Below, in pieces: positions 1 to 8,479 of a stretch of DNA of 64,000 bases (the stretch's first letter is position 1; each line of letters starts with the position of its first letter). The stretch is from Gemmatimonadales bacterium (GTDB lineage Bacteria; Gemmatimonadota; Gemmatimonadetes; Palauibacterales; Palauibacteraceae). The notes below the pieces were generated by a model that saw nothing but the letters and a program-made list of their open reading frames with translations, was not told the origin of the DNA and searched no databases. The DNA is taken from contig VXQX01000081.1 of the NCBI GenBank assembly GCA_009838765.1, forward strand, positions 94,881 through 158,880, read 5' to 3'. The position numbers and the translations under genes are program-made.

Positions 1-1389
1 TCGGCCCGGCTGGACTGCGGCACCGAGGGGGTCCAGGACAGCGTCAGCACCATGCGTCTGCAGGGGATCCGGATCTTCGACATCTCCGACATCGAGAATC
101 CGCGCCAGGTGAAGACCGTGCAGACGTGCCGCGGCTCGCACACGCATACGCTCGTCACCGACCCCAACGACGACTCGCACGTCTACATCTACGTTTCGGG
201 CACGGGACGCGTCCGTTCGGGCAGCGAACTCGAAGGCTGCTCCGGCCAGCCGGCGGAGGAGGACGAGAACACGGCGCTGTTCCGCATCGAGATCATCGAA
301 GTGCCCGTGGCTGCCCCGGAGAATGCCGAAGTCGTGAACATGCCGCGCATCTTCGCCGACGCCGAGACGGGGGATATCGCGGGTCTGTGGGCCGGAGGCG
401 ACCACGGCGAAGGCACGCAGGCGTCCCGTCTCACGAACCAGTGCCACGACATCACGGTGCGCTCGGATCTGGGACTCGCCGCCGGAGCCTGCGCGGGGAA
501 CGGCATCCTGCTCGACATCTCCGACCCCGAGAATCCGACTCGCATCGACCAGGTCGTCGATCCGAACTTCGCCTACTGGCATTCAGCCACCTTTAACAAC
601 GACGGGACGGCAATCGTCTTCACGGACGAGTGGGGCGGCGGCGGCGCGCCTCGCTGCCGCGGTTCCGATCCGGAGACGTGGGGCGCCAACGCGATCTTCA
701 CGATCCGCGACCGCAAGATGGAGCTGGCGGGCTACTACAAGCTGCCGGTGCCGCAGACCGAGCAGGAGAACTGCGTCGCCCACAACGGCTCCATGATCCC
801 GGTGCCAGGCCGCGACATCATGGTGCAGGGCTGGTACCAGGGGGGGCTCTCGATCTTCGATTTCACGGACCCGGAGAATCCGTTCGAGATCGCCTACTTC
901 GACCGGGGCCCGCTCGACGCGGTGGAGATGCTGAGCGGCGGCTACTGGTCGGCGTACTGGCACAACGGTTCGATCTACGGCGCGGAAATCGCGCGGGGCG
1001 TGGACGTGTTCCAGCTCGCTGCCAGCGAGCACCTGTCGCAGGCGGAGATCGACGCGGCGATGTCGGTGATGGTCGGCGACTCCAACGTGCAGAACCAGGA
1101 GCGGTTCGATTGGCCCGCGAGCTTCGCGGTCGCGCGCTCGTACCTGGTCCAGATGCAACGCAGCAGCGGCATCCGGACCGAGCGGGGGGAGCGGGTGGCG
1201 TCGCTGCTCGACACGGCGGAGAGCCAGTCCGGCGCCGAGCGGAACGCCACGCTGGATGAATTGAACGCGGTCGCCGCCGAACTCGACGAGGACGCGCGCC
1301 TCGCCGCCAACGCGGCCGCGCCGGGAGATGCGCGGCGTCTGGCGCTGCTGGCCGACGCGATCCGCGACCTGACGGCCTCGCTGCGCTGA
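1..1389 (+). CDS. LVIVD-repeat secreted protein, 5'-truncated by the window edge
   Basis: The reading frame is open from base 1, so the N-terminus lies outside the window; the first ATG at 52 falls inside a repeat and is not a credible start. The protein contains repeated segments of the type DISD(I/P)ENP (about residues 27, 169 and 283 of the visible part), characteristic of LVIVD repeats, which form a beta-propeller in secreted or surface proteins. The last ~110 residues are alpha-helical and Ala/Glu-rich. No catalytic motif was recognised. It is followed by 153 bases before the next proposed start. Family assignment is good; the role is unknown. Confidence 0.75.
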   Translation, partial: SARLDCGTEGVQDSVSTMRLQGIRIFDISDIENPRQVKTVQTCRGSHTHTLVTDPNDDSHVYIYVSGTGRVRSGSELEGCSGQPAEEDENTALFRIEIIEVPVAAPENAEVVNMPRIFADAETGDIAGLWAGGDHGEGTQASRLTNQCHDITVRSDLGLAAGACAGNGILLDISDPENPTRIDQVVDPNFAYWHSATFNNDGTAIVFTDEWGGGGAPRCRGSDPETWGANAIFTIRDRKMELAGYYKLPVPQTEQENCVAHNGSMIPVPGRDIMVQGWYQGGLSIFDFTDPENPFEIAYFDRGPLDAVEMLSGGYWSAYWHNGSIYGAEIARGVDVFQLAASEHLSQAEIDAAMSVMVGDSNVQNQERFDWPASFAVARSYLVQMQRSSGIRTERGERVASLLDTAESQSGAERNATLDELNAVAAELDEDARLAANAAAPGDARRLALLADAIRDLTASLR

Positions 1390-1542
1390 ACGACGCCATT
1401 CGAGGTGCGCTCCGGGGGGCCGCGTCCTCACCCCGGAGCGCGCCTCGCGTCGCGGGCCGGGCCCGGAGGCGGAACCGGGGCGCCCACCGAACCGTATGAC
1501 AGCCTGACCGACGGCCGTCCCATCCCCGAAGCGGACCCTGCG

Positions 1543-2010
1543 ATGAAGCACGATTCCCCAACCGACGCCGCTCTTTCCGCCGGCGGATTGACCCGGGGCC
1601 TCGTCCCCGGGGGCACCTTTCTGGCGGACTTCCTCTACCCCGAGCCGGCGGAGCGCCGGGTCGGGGCGATCATCGGCTGGTGGGAGAAACGCCGTCTCCC
1701 CTACAACCTCATCGTCGGCGGGACCGGGCTTGTGACGATGACGTTCGGCGCGGCGCTCACGGCGGTGGTCGCGACACTGCAGCCGGTCGACCTGATCCGC
1801 GGGGCGATCTGGTGGGCCGTGTGGGCGAACGTGTGCTATACGCTGGGACCCGTCGTCGAGATCGCGCTCCAGAAGCTGTTCGGCGAACGGCTCCTTCCGG
1901 CCGGTCCCCTCCTCTTCCGGGCGGGCGTGACCGTCGCCGTCGGCGTCACGCTGCTGCCTATCATCCCCCTCACGATCGGGTTCATCCTGAACTTCCTCGG
2001 ACTGCTCTGA
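1543..2010 (+). CDS. Small integral membrane protein (paralogue A)
   Basis: A 155-residue protein. The ATG at 1543 is chosen because the reading frame further upstream encodes a Pro/Gly-rich stretch without membrane character. After a ~25-residue soluble leader comes a conserved-looking block, FLADFLYPEPAERR followed by IIGWWEKRRLPYN, then three or four hydrophobic segments (about residues 58-80, 88-105, 125-154). I do not recognise the family. Its end abuts the next membrane gene, and a damaged second copy lies at 2565-3034. The WWEKRRLPYN block and most of the downstream sequence are nearly identical between the two copies, showing a tandem duplication. Confidence 0.6.
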   Translation: MKHDSPTDAALSAGGLTRGLVPGGTFLADFLYPEPAERRVGAIIGWWEKRRLPYNLIVGGTGLVTMTFGAALTAVVATLQPVDLIRGAIWWAVWANVCYTLGPVVEIALQKLFGERLLPAGPLLFRAGVTVAVGVTLLPIIPLTIGFILNFLGLL

Positions 2011-2042
2011 CCGCCGCGAGGTGGGGCCCTTGGCTCCTGTGG

Positions 2043-2561
2043 GTGCTGGCGAGCGGAGTCGGCGGAGCCGCGGGCGTCGTCCCGGCAAGCATCATCGGTA
2101 CGGCGATGGGCGAGGCCGTCCTCGGGGCCGTGGCGCTGGGCGGGGTCCTCGGCACGATCGCGGCAGCCCAGTGGCTCATCATGCGGCGGCGCCTGTCCTG
2201 GGCGGCCCGGTGGGCGATGGCAAAGATCGCGGCAGGACTCGTCGGGGGCGCCGTCGCGCTCGGCCTGTTGGACGCTCTGTCCGCAAATGGGAGTGAAACC
2301 CTCGGCGCCGTCCTGGGAACGCTCGCGGGACTGGGCGCGTTCGGCACCGTCCAATGGCTGATTCTCCGACGGGTCACGCGTGCCGGCGCGTGGGTGGCGG
2401 CAAGCGTCGCGGGCCTCGTCGCGGCCGGCCCCCTCGGTGTGGGCGTGCTGGGGTCGCTCGTTGGAGATGGCGGTGGATTCGGGGTCGTCTACGGGGCGAT
2501 AACAGGCGCACGGTTCGTCTCAGTGATCTCGAAGCGCCCCGCTTCCGCGCCGAAGGCCTGA
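2043..2561 (+). CDS. Gly/Ala-rich multi-pass membrane protein
   Basis: About 172 residues if the GTG at 2043 is used. The frame is also open upstream and a CTG at 2007 overlaps the stop of the preceding gene, so the start is uncertain. The protein is almost entirely hydrophobic, with about five predicted membrane spans rich in Gly, Ala and Val. Two internal segments resemble each other: AAAQWLIMRRRLSWAARW and TVQWLILRRVTRAGAW, which suggests an internal duplication. It is sandwiched between the two paralogous small membrane genes, so the trio may be one unit. I do not recognise a named family. Confidence 0.5.
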   Translation: MLASGVGGAAGVVPASIIGTAMGEAVLGAVALGGVLGTIAAAQWLIMRRRLSWAARWAMAKIAAGLVGGAVALGLLDALSANGSETLGAVLGTLAGLGAFGTVQWLILRRVTRAGAWVAASVAGLVAAGPLGVGVLGSLVGDGGGFGVVYGAITGARFVSVISKRPASAPKA

Positions 2562-2564
2562 GGG

Positions 2565-3034
2565 ATGAAACCCGACGCCATGACGGACTCGATCCCTGCC
2601 GGGCGAACTCCCGCAGGGCAGCGTCCCCGGAGGCCCCTTCCTCGCGGACTTCCTGTACCCGGCTCCGGCGGAGCGCCGCGTCGGGGCGATCATCGGCTGG
2701 TGGGAGAAGCGCCGGCTTCCCTACAACGTCGTCGTCGTCGGAACCGGACTTGTGACGATGACCGTCGGCTCGCTGATCATGGCCTTGAACGGAGAATTCG
2801 AACCGCTCGTGTGGTTCCGGGTCGGTATTTTCTGGCTGGTTGCGGCTAACGTGAGCTATACGCTGGGTGCCGCGATCGAGATCGTACTCGACAAGTTATT
2901 CGGCCGCGGAGTCCTTCCCACCGGCCCTCTACTCTTCCGGGCCGGAGTGACCGCTTCCGTCGGCGCGACGCTTGTTCCCCATCATCTTTATCGTGCTGGG
3001 GTACATCGCGATGAGTCTGGGCATCGGTGTCTGA
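2565..3034 (+). pseudogene. Second copy of the 1543-2010 membrane gene, with two frameshifts
   Basis: Starting at the ATG at 2565 the frame gives MKPDAMTDSIPAGRTPAGQ. Homology to the first copy then continues in the next frame from about 2611-2629 (GGPFLADFLYPAPAERR, then the WWEKRRLPYN block). Near 2971-2980, in a run TTCCCC, it shifts again, so the C-terminus PIIFIVLGYIAMSLGIGV ends at the TGA at 3032. All three frames together give a protein collinear with the intact copy. Either this is a decaying duplicate or two indels are assembly errors; both breaks are in G/C-rich runs. The long downstream frame otherwise reads into meaningless Arg-rich sequence. Confidence 0.7.
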
Positions 3035-3052
3035 CCTCAACACGGCCCTTCG

Positions 3053-3068
3053 CGTTCCCGCGGGACCG
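3053..3068. repeat. Imperfect copy of a 16-bp intergenic palindrome
   Basis: CGTTCCCGCGGGACCG, one mismatch from the perfect palindrome CGTTCCCGCGGGAACG found at 13686-13701 and 38024-38039. It sits in the 42-base gap between the damaged membrane gene and the end of the hydroxy-acid oxidase gene. Confidence 0.5.
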
Positions 3069-3076
3069 TACTGTCG

Positions 3077-4327
3077 TCAATCGACGCCGATGGAGTGGGG
3101 GCCGATGTCGGCGAGTGACGGGGTCCCGACGGCGCCCATGGTGATGCGCAGTTCCTCAATCAGGATTTCCAGCACCCGCTCGACGCCCGCCTGGCCGAAG
3201 GCCCCGAGTCCCCACAGGTAGGGGCGCCCGATCGCCACCGCCGTGGCGCCCCGCGCGAGGCCCTTGAAGATGTCCGTGCCGCGGCGGAAACCTCCGTCGA
3301 CGATGATCGGCACCTCGCCGCCCGCCACCTCGACGACCTCGGGCAGCGCGTCGATCGTGGCGCGGCCGCTGCCCTCCGCACGGCCGCCGTGGTTCGAGAC
3401 CCAGATGCCGTCCACGCCGTTTTCCAGCGCGAGTTCGGCATCCTCGCGGGTGACGAGCCCTTTCACGACGATCCACTGGTCGGTGATGTCGCGCAGGCGG
3501 TGCACGTAGTCCCACGTCATGGTGGGGCCGGCGCTGTCCGGCGGGCCCTGGGGCAGCCCCTCGTACATCGGCTTGACGGGGTCCGCGCGGCCGCCGCTCC
3601 GGTGACAGCTCTCGCAGTTGCGGTCGTCGATCCGCCGGTAGCGCTCCAGCGTGAGACGATTGCTCCCGCCCAGGAGATCCACCGTGAGCACGATGACGGG
3701 GCACCCGGCTTCGCGAACGCGGTTCACCAGTGCGACGGTCGCGTTCCAGTGGCGCGGCGCGTAGAGCTGGTACCACACCGGCTCCCCTCGCGCCTCGTTC
3801 ACCGCCTCGACCCCCGTGGAACTCACCGACGAGAGCGTCTGCAGGTGGTTGCGGGCCGCGGCCGCCCGCGCGGTGGCGAGTTCGCCGTCGCGGTGGAAGC
3901 CGACCTGGCTCCCCGCCGGCGCGATCATCAGCGGCGTCGGCCACTCCCGCCCGAAGATCGAGACGCGCATGTCGAGGTTCGAGACGTCGACCAGCCGGCG
4001 CGCGCGGAGGTAGATGCGCTCCAGCGAGGCCCGGTTGTTCGCCTGCGTCCCCTCCCCGTCGACGCCGGTCTTGATGTATCCCCAGTGCGCCGTCGGCACC
4101 GTCTGCGCGGCCACCTTCTCCAGGTCGAAGACGTCGAGGGCCTCCTGCGCCGACCCGACGAGGTCGCCGAGCGACCGCGCGGGCGCCTCCTGCGCCACTG
4201 CGCGCCCCACCAAGCCCAGGTCGCAACCCGCGAACGCACCCAGGAGAGGGCTGGCCGCAAGCCAGCGGAGGAGGTCGCGACGGTGGACGGCCTTCGATTC
4301 CGATCCCGGCTCCGGCGTGTCGTACAT
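3077..4327 (-). CDS. Exported FMN-dependent alpha-hydroxy-acid oxidase/dehydrogenase with a c-type heme motif
   Basis: A 416-residue member of the lactate dehydrogenase/glycolate oxidase (LldD) family, which oxidises L-2-hydroxy acids to 2-oxo acids using FMN in a TIM barrel. Visible family residues: WYQLY near 187, catalytic K289 (WIVVKG), catalytic base H313 in SNHGGR with R316, and the FMN phosphate region DGGFRRG then AIGRPYLWG. The N-terminus has a twin-arginine HRRDLLRW followed by a hydrophobic stretch and AFAGC, indicating Tat export and possibly lipidation. An insertion around residue 238 carries CESCH, a CxxCH c-type heme-binding motif that is absent from textbook members. It is transcribed away from moxR. 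Family certain; substrate and heme attachment inferred. Confidence 0.88.
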   Translation of the reverse strand: MYDTPEPGSESKAVHRRDLLRWLAASPLLGAFAGCDLGLVGRAVAQEAPARSLGDLVGSAQEALDVFDLEKVAAQTVPTAHWGYIKTGVDGEGTQANNRASLERIYLRARRLVDVSNLDMRVSIFGREWPTPLMIAPAGSQVGFHRDGELATARAAAARNHLQTLSSVSSTGVEAVNEARGEPVWYQLYAPRHWNATVALVNRVREAGCPVIVLTVDLLGGSNRLTLERYRRIDDRNCESCHRSGGRADPVKPMYEGLPQGPPDSAGPTMTWDYVHRLRDITDQWIVVKGLVTREDAELALENGVDGIWVSNHGGRAEGSGRATIDALPEVVEVAGGEVPIIVDGGFRRGTDIFKGLARGATAVAIGRPYLWGLGAFGQAGVERVLEILIEELRITMGAVGTPSLADIGPHSIGVD

Positions 4328-4574
4328 TCGGCCCTCCCGGTTGGCACTCTGCGGCTGAGTGTCCGGTTCACGGTGCCCGCCGCCACGGCCCGCGTCAACG
4401 CAGGTCGGCCGGAAACCCTTCGGGCAACGCCGAAATTCGATAAAATGTCTTTCAAACGCCGATCCTTATCGGCGCCGCGTGCCCGAGGCTGTTCGCCCGC
4501 GGGCTCCAAGCCCTTCGCGTGAGATCATTCGAGAGACGATTCAAGACGATTCGAGAGGAGAGGAACGCACCGCG
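4328..4574. promoter_or_regulatory. Divergent intergenic region between hydroxy-acid oxidase and the bat operon
   Basis: This 247-base gap must hold promoters for both directions. A TAAAAT at 4441-4446 could be a -10 box for the moxR operon, but no convincing -35 precedes it. A purine-rich ribosome-binding site, AGGAGAGG at 4556-4563, lies 11 bases before the GTG at 4575 and decides that start. No RNA gene or strong dyad was seen. Confidence 0.35.
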
Positions 4575-5564
4575 GTGAGTCACGACATCGAAGCGATACA
4601 GGAGAAGATCCGCGAGCAGAGCGCCTTCGTGGAGCGGCTGGTCGACGAGGTGGGGCGCGTCATCGTGGGGCAGCGAACCATGGTCGAGCGGCTCCTCATC
4701 GGCCTGCTCGCCGACGGCCATGTGCTCATGGAGGGAGTGCCGGGACTGGCGAAGACCCTCACGGTGCGGACGCTCGCGCAGGCGATCGACACCGGCTTCC
4801 AGAGGATCCAGTTCACGCCGGACCTCCTCCCCGCCGACCTCATCGGCACGCTCATCTTCGACCCCAAGCGGAGCGAGTTCCAGACCCGGAAGGGTCCGAT
4901 CTTCTCCAACATCATCCTCGCCGACGAGATCAACCGGTCCCCCGCCAAGGTCCAGTCCGCGCTCCTCGAGGCGATGCAGGAGCGGACGGTCACGATCGGG
5001 GACGAGACCTTCCCCCTCGACGACCCCTTCCTCGTCCTCGCGACGCAGAACCCGATCGAGCAGGAGGGGACGTACCCGCTCCCCGAGGCGCAGGTGGACC
5101 GCTTCATGCTCAAGCTCTCGATCGGATATCCCGACAAGGAAGAAGAGCTGGAGATCATGCGGCGCATGGGCGTCGGGTCCGCGCCCGAGCCGCAGACGGT
5201 CGTCACGCCGGACGAGATCCTCCGGGCACGCGGCGCCGTCGACCTCATCTACATGGACCGGCAGGTCGAGCGGTACATCGTGGAGTTGGTCTTCGCCTCG
5301 CGCGCGCCGACCGACCACGGACTCGACGACCTCGCGGACCTCATCGCCTACGGCGGATCGCCGAGAGCCAGCATCTGCCTGGCGCGCACGGCGCGGGCAC
5401 ACGCCTTCCTGCGGCACCGGGGCTACGTGACGCCGGAGGATGTGCGCTCCGTGGCCCTCGACGTCCTGCGGCACCGCGTGCTCGTCACCTACGAGGCCGA
5501 GGCCGAGGAAGTCACGAGCGAAGACGTGGTGAACCGCATCCTCGACAGCGTCGAGGTCCCGTAG
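4575..5564 (+). CDS. moxR: MoxR-family AAA+ ATPase
   Basis: A 329-residue AAA+ ATPase of the MoxR group, which acts as a chaperone-like partner of von Willebrand factor A (vWA) proteins. Walker A is GVPGLAKT (about residues 57-64), Walker B is LADEINR (about 115), and sensor 1 lies in ATQNP (about 157). The GTG at 4575 is chosen over the longer upstream frame because a good ribosome-binding site precedes it and the family begins close to this point. It is the first gene of the run moxR, DUF58, accessory gene, batA, batB, batC, batD, batE, the classic order of the Bacteroides aerotolerance-type operon. Confidence 0.93.
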   Translation: MSHDIEAIQEKIREQSAFVERLVDEVGRVIVGQRTMVERLLIGLLADGHVLMEGVPGLAKTLTVRTLAQAIDTGFQRIQFTPDLLPADLIGTLIFDPKRSEFQTRKGPIFSNIILADEINRSPAKVQSALLEAMQERTVTIGDETFPLDDPFLVLATQNPIEQEGTYPLPEAQVDRFMLKLSIGYPDKEEELEIMRRMGVGSAPEPQTVVTPDEILRARGAVDLIYMDRQVERYIVELVFASRAPTDHGLDDLADLIAYGGSPRASICLARTARAHAFLRHRGYVTPEDVRSVALDVLRHRVLVTYEAEAEEVTSEDVVNRILDSVEVP

Positions 5565-5592
5565 GGGTTCGGGGGCAGGAGGGGATCGAGGG

Positions 5593-6468
5593 ATGATTCC
5601 GCGGGAGATCCTCCGGAAGGTCCGCCGCATCGAGATCACGACGCGGGGGCTCGTGGACCAGGTGTTCTCGGGCGAATACCACTCCGTGTTCAAGGGACGC
5701 GGCATCAACTTCGCCGAGGTCCGCGAGTACGACTACGGCGATGACATCCGCACGATCGACTGGAACGTCACCGCCCGCACCGGAACGCCCCACGTCAAGA
5801 TCTTCGAGGAAGAGCGCGAACTCACGGTGATGCTGCTCGTCGACGTGAGCGCGTCCGGAGATTTCGGCACCCGCGAGCGCATGAAGGGAGACCTCGCCGT
5901 GGAGGTGTGTTCCCTCCTCGCCTTCAGCGCGATCAAGAACAACGACAAGGTCGGGCTCATCATCTTCAGCGACCGCGTCGAGAAGTTCGTCCCGCCCCGG
6001 AAGGGCCGGCGGCACGTCCTGCGCGTGCTGCGCGAGATGCTCTACCACGAGCCCGCGGGCCGCGCGACGGACCTCGGCGCGGCGCTCGAATATCTTTCCC
6101 GCATCATCCGCCGGCGGGCCGTGGTGTTCGTCGTCTCCGATTTCGTCTCGAAGCCCTTCGAGAAGGCGCTCGGGGTTGCGGGCCGGCGGCACGACGTCGT
6201 CGCCCTGCGGGTGAGAGACCGGCGGGAATCGGAGCTGCCCCCGATCGGACTCGTCGAACTTGAGGACGCGGAGACGGGAGAACGGCTCGTCGTCGACACC
6301 TCGAACCGGGACTTCCGCGCGGCGTTCGCGAGCCGCGGGGAGGAGGCGCGCGCGGGACAGGACCGGACGTTCCGCCGCAGCAAGGTCGATGTCGTGGATC
6401 TCAATCCGGGGCGCCCCTACCTGCGGCCTCTGATGCGCTTCTTCGAGGAGCGGGGACGGCGCATATGA
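5593..6468 (+). CDS. DUF58 / von Willebrand factor A-like protein
   Basis: A 291-residue cytoplasmic DUF58 protein, the usual partner of MoxR. The N-terminal part has the family block EYHSVFKGRGINFAEVREY followed by DDIRTIDWNVTARTG. The vWA-like domain begins near residue 78 with LLVDVSASGDFG, a DxSxS metal-ion-dependent adhesion (MIDAS) motif. The ATG at 5593 follows a GAGGG ribosome-binding site. The end overlaps the next gene by ATGA at 6465-6468, indicating translational coupling. The MoxR-DUF58 pair is thought to assemble or activate the membrane Bat proteins encoded next; that function here is inferred from the gene order. Confidence 0.92.
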   Translation: MIPREILRKVRRIEITTRGLVDQVFSGEYHSVFKGRGINFAEVREYDYGDDIRTIDWNVTARTGTPHVKIFEEERELTVMLLVDVSASGDFGTRERMKGDLAVEVCSLLAFSAIKNNDKVGLIIFSDRVEKFVPPRKGRRHVLRVLREMLYHEPAGRATDLGAALEYLSRIIRRRAVVFVVSDFVSKPFEKALGVAGRRHDVVALRVRDRRESELPPIGLVELEDAETGERLVVDTSNRDFRAAFASRGEEARAGQDRTFRRSKVDVVDLNPGRPYLRPLMRFFEERGRRI

Positions 6469-7469
6469 GTCGGGGTGCGGGGTGCGGGAACCGGCGGGCC
6501 GCGATCGCGGGCCTCCTGCTGGCATGCGGGGCGCTCGGCGCGGGCGGAGACCTCCGGGGACAGTCGCCGCGGGTCACGATCGAGCCCGACACGACGGAGA
6601 TCCATGTGGGCGATCCCCTGGCGCTGCGGCTCGCCGTCGAGCACCCGGCGGATTTCGCGGTGCGCTGGCCCGATTCCCTCTCGCTGGGTCCCTTCGAGGC
6701 GCTGGCGCTCGAAGTGAGCCCGCCGGAGGCCTCGGCGGACGGCGCCCGCACTGCGGCGGTGCTTCACGTGACCGCATTCGAACTCGGGGAACTCGAGATC
6801 CCGTCCTTTATCCTCGAACTCGCGGACGGAGGCGGCGGGACGACTACCGTCTCCACCGACCCGGTGGTCATCGGAGTGACCACGGTCGGGCTCGACGAGG
6901 GCGGGGACATCCGCGACGTGACGGGTCCGCGCGCGATCGCGCGCAACTGGCTTCTCCTGTGGCCGTGGTTCCTGCTCGCCGCGGCCCTCGCCGGCCTCAG
7001 CTACTGGTGGGGGAGCCGGCGGCGCCGCCGCTCCGACCGGATCGACTCCCGCCCGCCGGTCCCCACCCGGCCGCCGCACGAAATCGCGCTGGAAGCCCTG
7101 GACCGGCTCGAGGCGTCCCCTCTCCTGGAACGGGGCGAGATCAAGCCGTACCACATCGAGGTGTCCCGGATCATCCGCGCCTACCTCGAGGGTCGCTACC
7201 GGATCTGGGCGCTGGAGATGGTCACGCCGGACGTGATTTCGAGCCTGGGGCATGCCGGCGTGGACCCCGGCATTCGAACGGCCTTCGAGCGCTTCCTGGA
7301 CGCCTGCGACCTCGTGAAGTTCGCGAAATGGCGGCCGGATGACGTGGCGTGCCGGAACATTCTCGCCGACGCGCGCACGCTGGTGGAGCGGACGCAGTTC
7401 GTGGCCCCGCCACCCGTCGCGGAGCCCGAAGCGACGGTGGACGACCGGATCGAGGCGGCGGGGTCATGA
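6465..7469 (+). CDS. Bat operon membrane protein with extracytoplasmic beta-domain (BatD/DUF4381-like)
   Basis: A 334-residue protein: an N-terminal signal segment (AAIAGLLLACGALGAGG), a beta-rich extracytoplasmic domain resembling the Ig-like units of BatD, a single membrane span at about residues 162-184 (LLLWPWFLLAAALAGLSYWW) with an Arg-rich stop-transfer sequence, and a cytoplasmic helical tail that begins near the conserved-looking PPHEIALEALDRL. The tail resembles that of DUF4381-type proteins often encoded between DUF58 and batA. It overlaps both neighbours by four bases (ATGA), so it belongs to the same coupled operon. Assignment rests on topology and position. Confidence 0.7.
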   Translation: MSRGAGCGNRRAAIAGLLLACGALGAGGDLRGQSPRVTIEPDTTEIHVGDPLALRLAVEHPADFAVRWPDSLSLGPFEALALEVSPPEASADGARTAAVLHVTAFELGELEIPSFILELADGGGGTTTVSTDPVVIGVTTVGLDEGGDIRDVTGPRAIARNWLLLWPWFLLAAALAGLSYWWGSRRRRRSDRIDSRPPVPTRPPHEIALEALDRLEASPLLERGEIKPYHIEVSRIIRAYLEGRYRIWALEMVTPDVISSLGHAGVDPGIRTAFERFLDACDLVKFAKWRPDDVACRNILADARTLVERTQFVAPPPVAEPEATVDDRIEAAGS

Positions 7470-8461
7470 TCCACCGGTTCGCGGATCCCGCGTTTCTCCT
7501 GCTCCTGCTTCTCCTCGTCCCGGCGCTGGCCTACCGGCACCTGGCGAAGGGAGGGCGCAGGGCCGGCACCCTGCGCTACCCGGATCTCGCGCTCCTCCGC
7601 CACGCCGGGGCCGAGCGCACCGGCCGCCTGCGCCATGTGCCGCTGGCGCTGCGACTTCTCGCCCTCGGCGCGCTCATCGTCGCCTTCGCCCGCCCCCAGT
7701 CCGCCTCGACGAGCGAGGACGTGTCGACCGAGGGCGTCGACATCGTGATGGCCCTGGACATCTCCAGTTCCATGCTCGCGCAGGATCTGGCGCCCAACCG
7801 GCTGGAGGCGGCCAAGGAGGTGGCGGCGGACTTCGTCGAGCGCCGGCGCAACGACCGCATCGGACTCGTCGTGTTCGCGGGCCGGGCGTTCACGCAGGCC
7901 CCGCTCACGATCGACCACCCGGCCGTCTCCGCAGTCATGGCCGAGCTGGAGGTGGGGATGGTCGAGGACGGGACCGCGATCGGACTCGGACTCGCGACCG
8001 CGCTCAAGCGACTCGAGTCCAGCCAGGCCGAGTCGCGGCTCATCGTGCTCCTCACCGACGGCCGGAACAACCGCGGTGAGATCGATCCGGCGACCGCCGC
8101 CCAAATGGCCCGGGCGCTGGGGGTCAGGGTCTATACGATCGGGGCCGGTTCGCGGGGGACAGCCCCGGTTCCCGTCGATGATCCGGTCTTCGGGCGCCGC
8201 CTCGTCTCGATTCCGGTGGATGTCGATGAACCGACGCTCACGGAGGTCGCCGAGGTCACCGGAGGTCGCTACTTCCGGGCCACGGACCGCGAGAGCCTCG
8301 AACGCATCTACGAGGAGATCGACGCCCTCGAGACGACCGAGATCGACGTGCAGAGCTTCACGCGGTACGGCGAACTCTTCCACTTCCCGCTCGCGGCGGG
8401 GCTCGGACTGCTGCTGCTCGAGATCGGGCTCGCGCAGACGGTCCTGCGAAGACTGCCGTAG
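7466..8461 (+). CDS. batA: BatA-type membrane vWA protein
   Basis: 331 residues beginning at the ATG overlapping the preceding stop. Two N-terminal membrane spans (about 7-23 and 57-76) precede a vWA domain with the MIDAS motif DISSS (VDIVMALDISSSM, about residues 93-105) and the later MIDAS Asp in LLTDGRNNRGEIDP. A further membrane span lies at the extreme C-terminus (FPLAAGLGLLLLEIGLA). This topology and size match BatA. In Bacteroides and Francisella the Bat proteins support growth under oxygen or stress; the molecular role remains poorly defined. The adjacent batB is a clear paralogue. Confidence 0.9.
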   Translation: MIHRFADPAFLLLLLLLVPALAYRHLAKGGRRAGTLRYPDLALLRHAGAERTGRLRHVPLALRLLALGALIVAFARPQSASTSEDVSTEGVDIVMALDISSSMLAQDLAPNRLEAAKEVAADFVERRRNDRIGLVVFAGRAFTQAPLTIDHPAVSAVMAELEVGMVEDGTAIGLGLATALKRLESSQAESRLIVLLTDGRNNRGEIDPATAAQMARALGVRVYTIGAGSRGTAPVPVDDPVFGRRLVSIPVDVDEPTLTEVAEVTGGRYFRATDRESLERIYEEIDALETTEIDVQSFTRYGELFHFPLAAGLGLLLLEIGLAQTVLRRLP

Positions 8462-8479
8462 CGAGGGGGAGGCGAGATC

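Noticed and set aside
2021..2296. Arg/Gly-rich small ORF overlapping the membrane gene
   Set aside because: Composition is that of an out-of-frame reading of GC-rich DNA, and the other frame gives coherent membrane spans.
4452..5708. Minus-strand open frame over moxR
   Set aside because: Shadow frame: moxR has Walker A, Walker B and sensor motifs on the plus strand and a ribosome-binding site.
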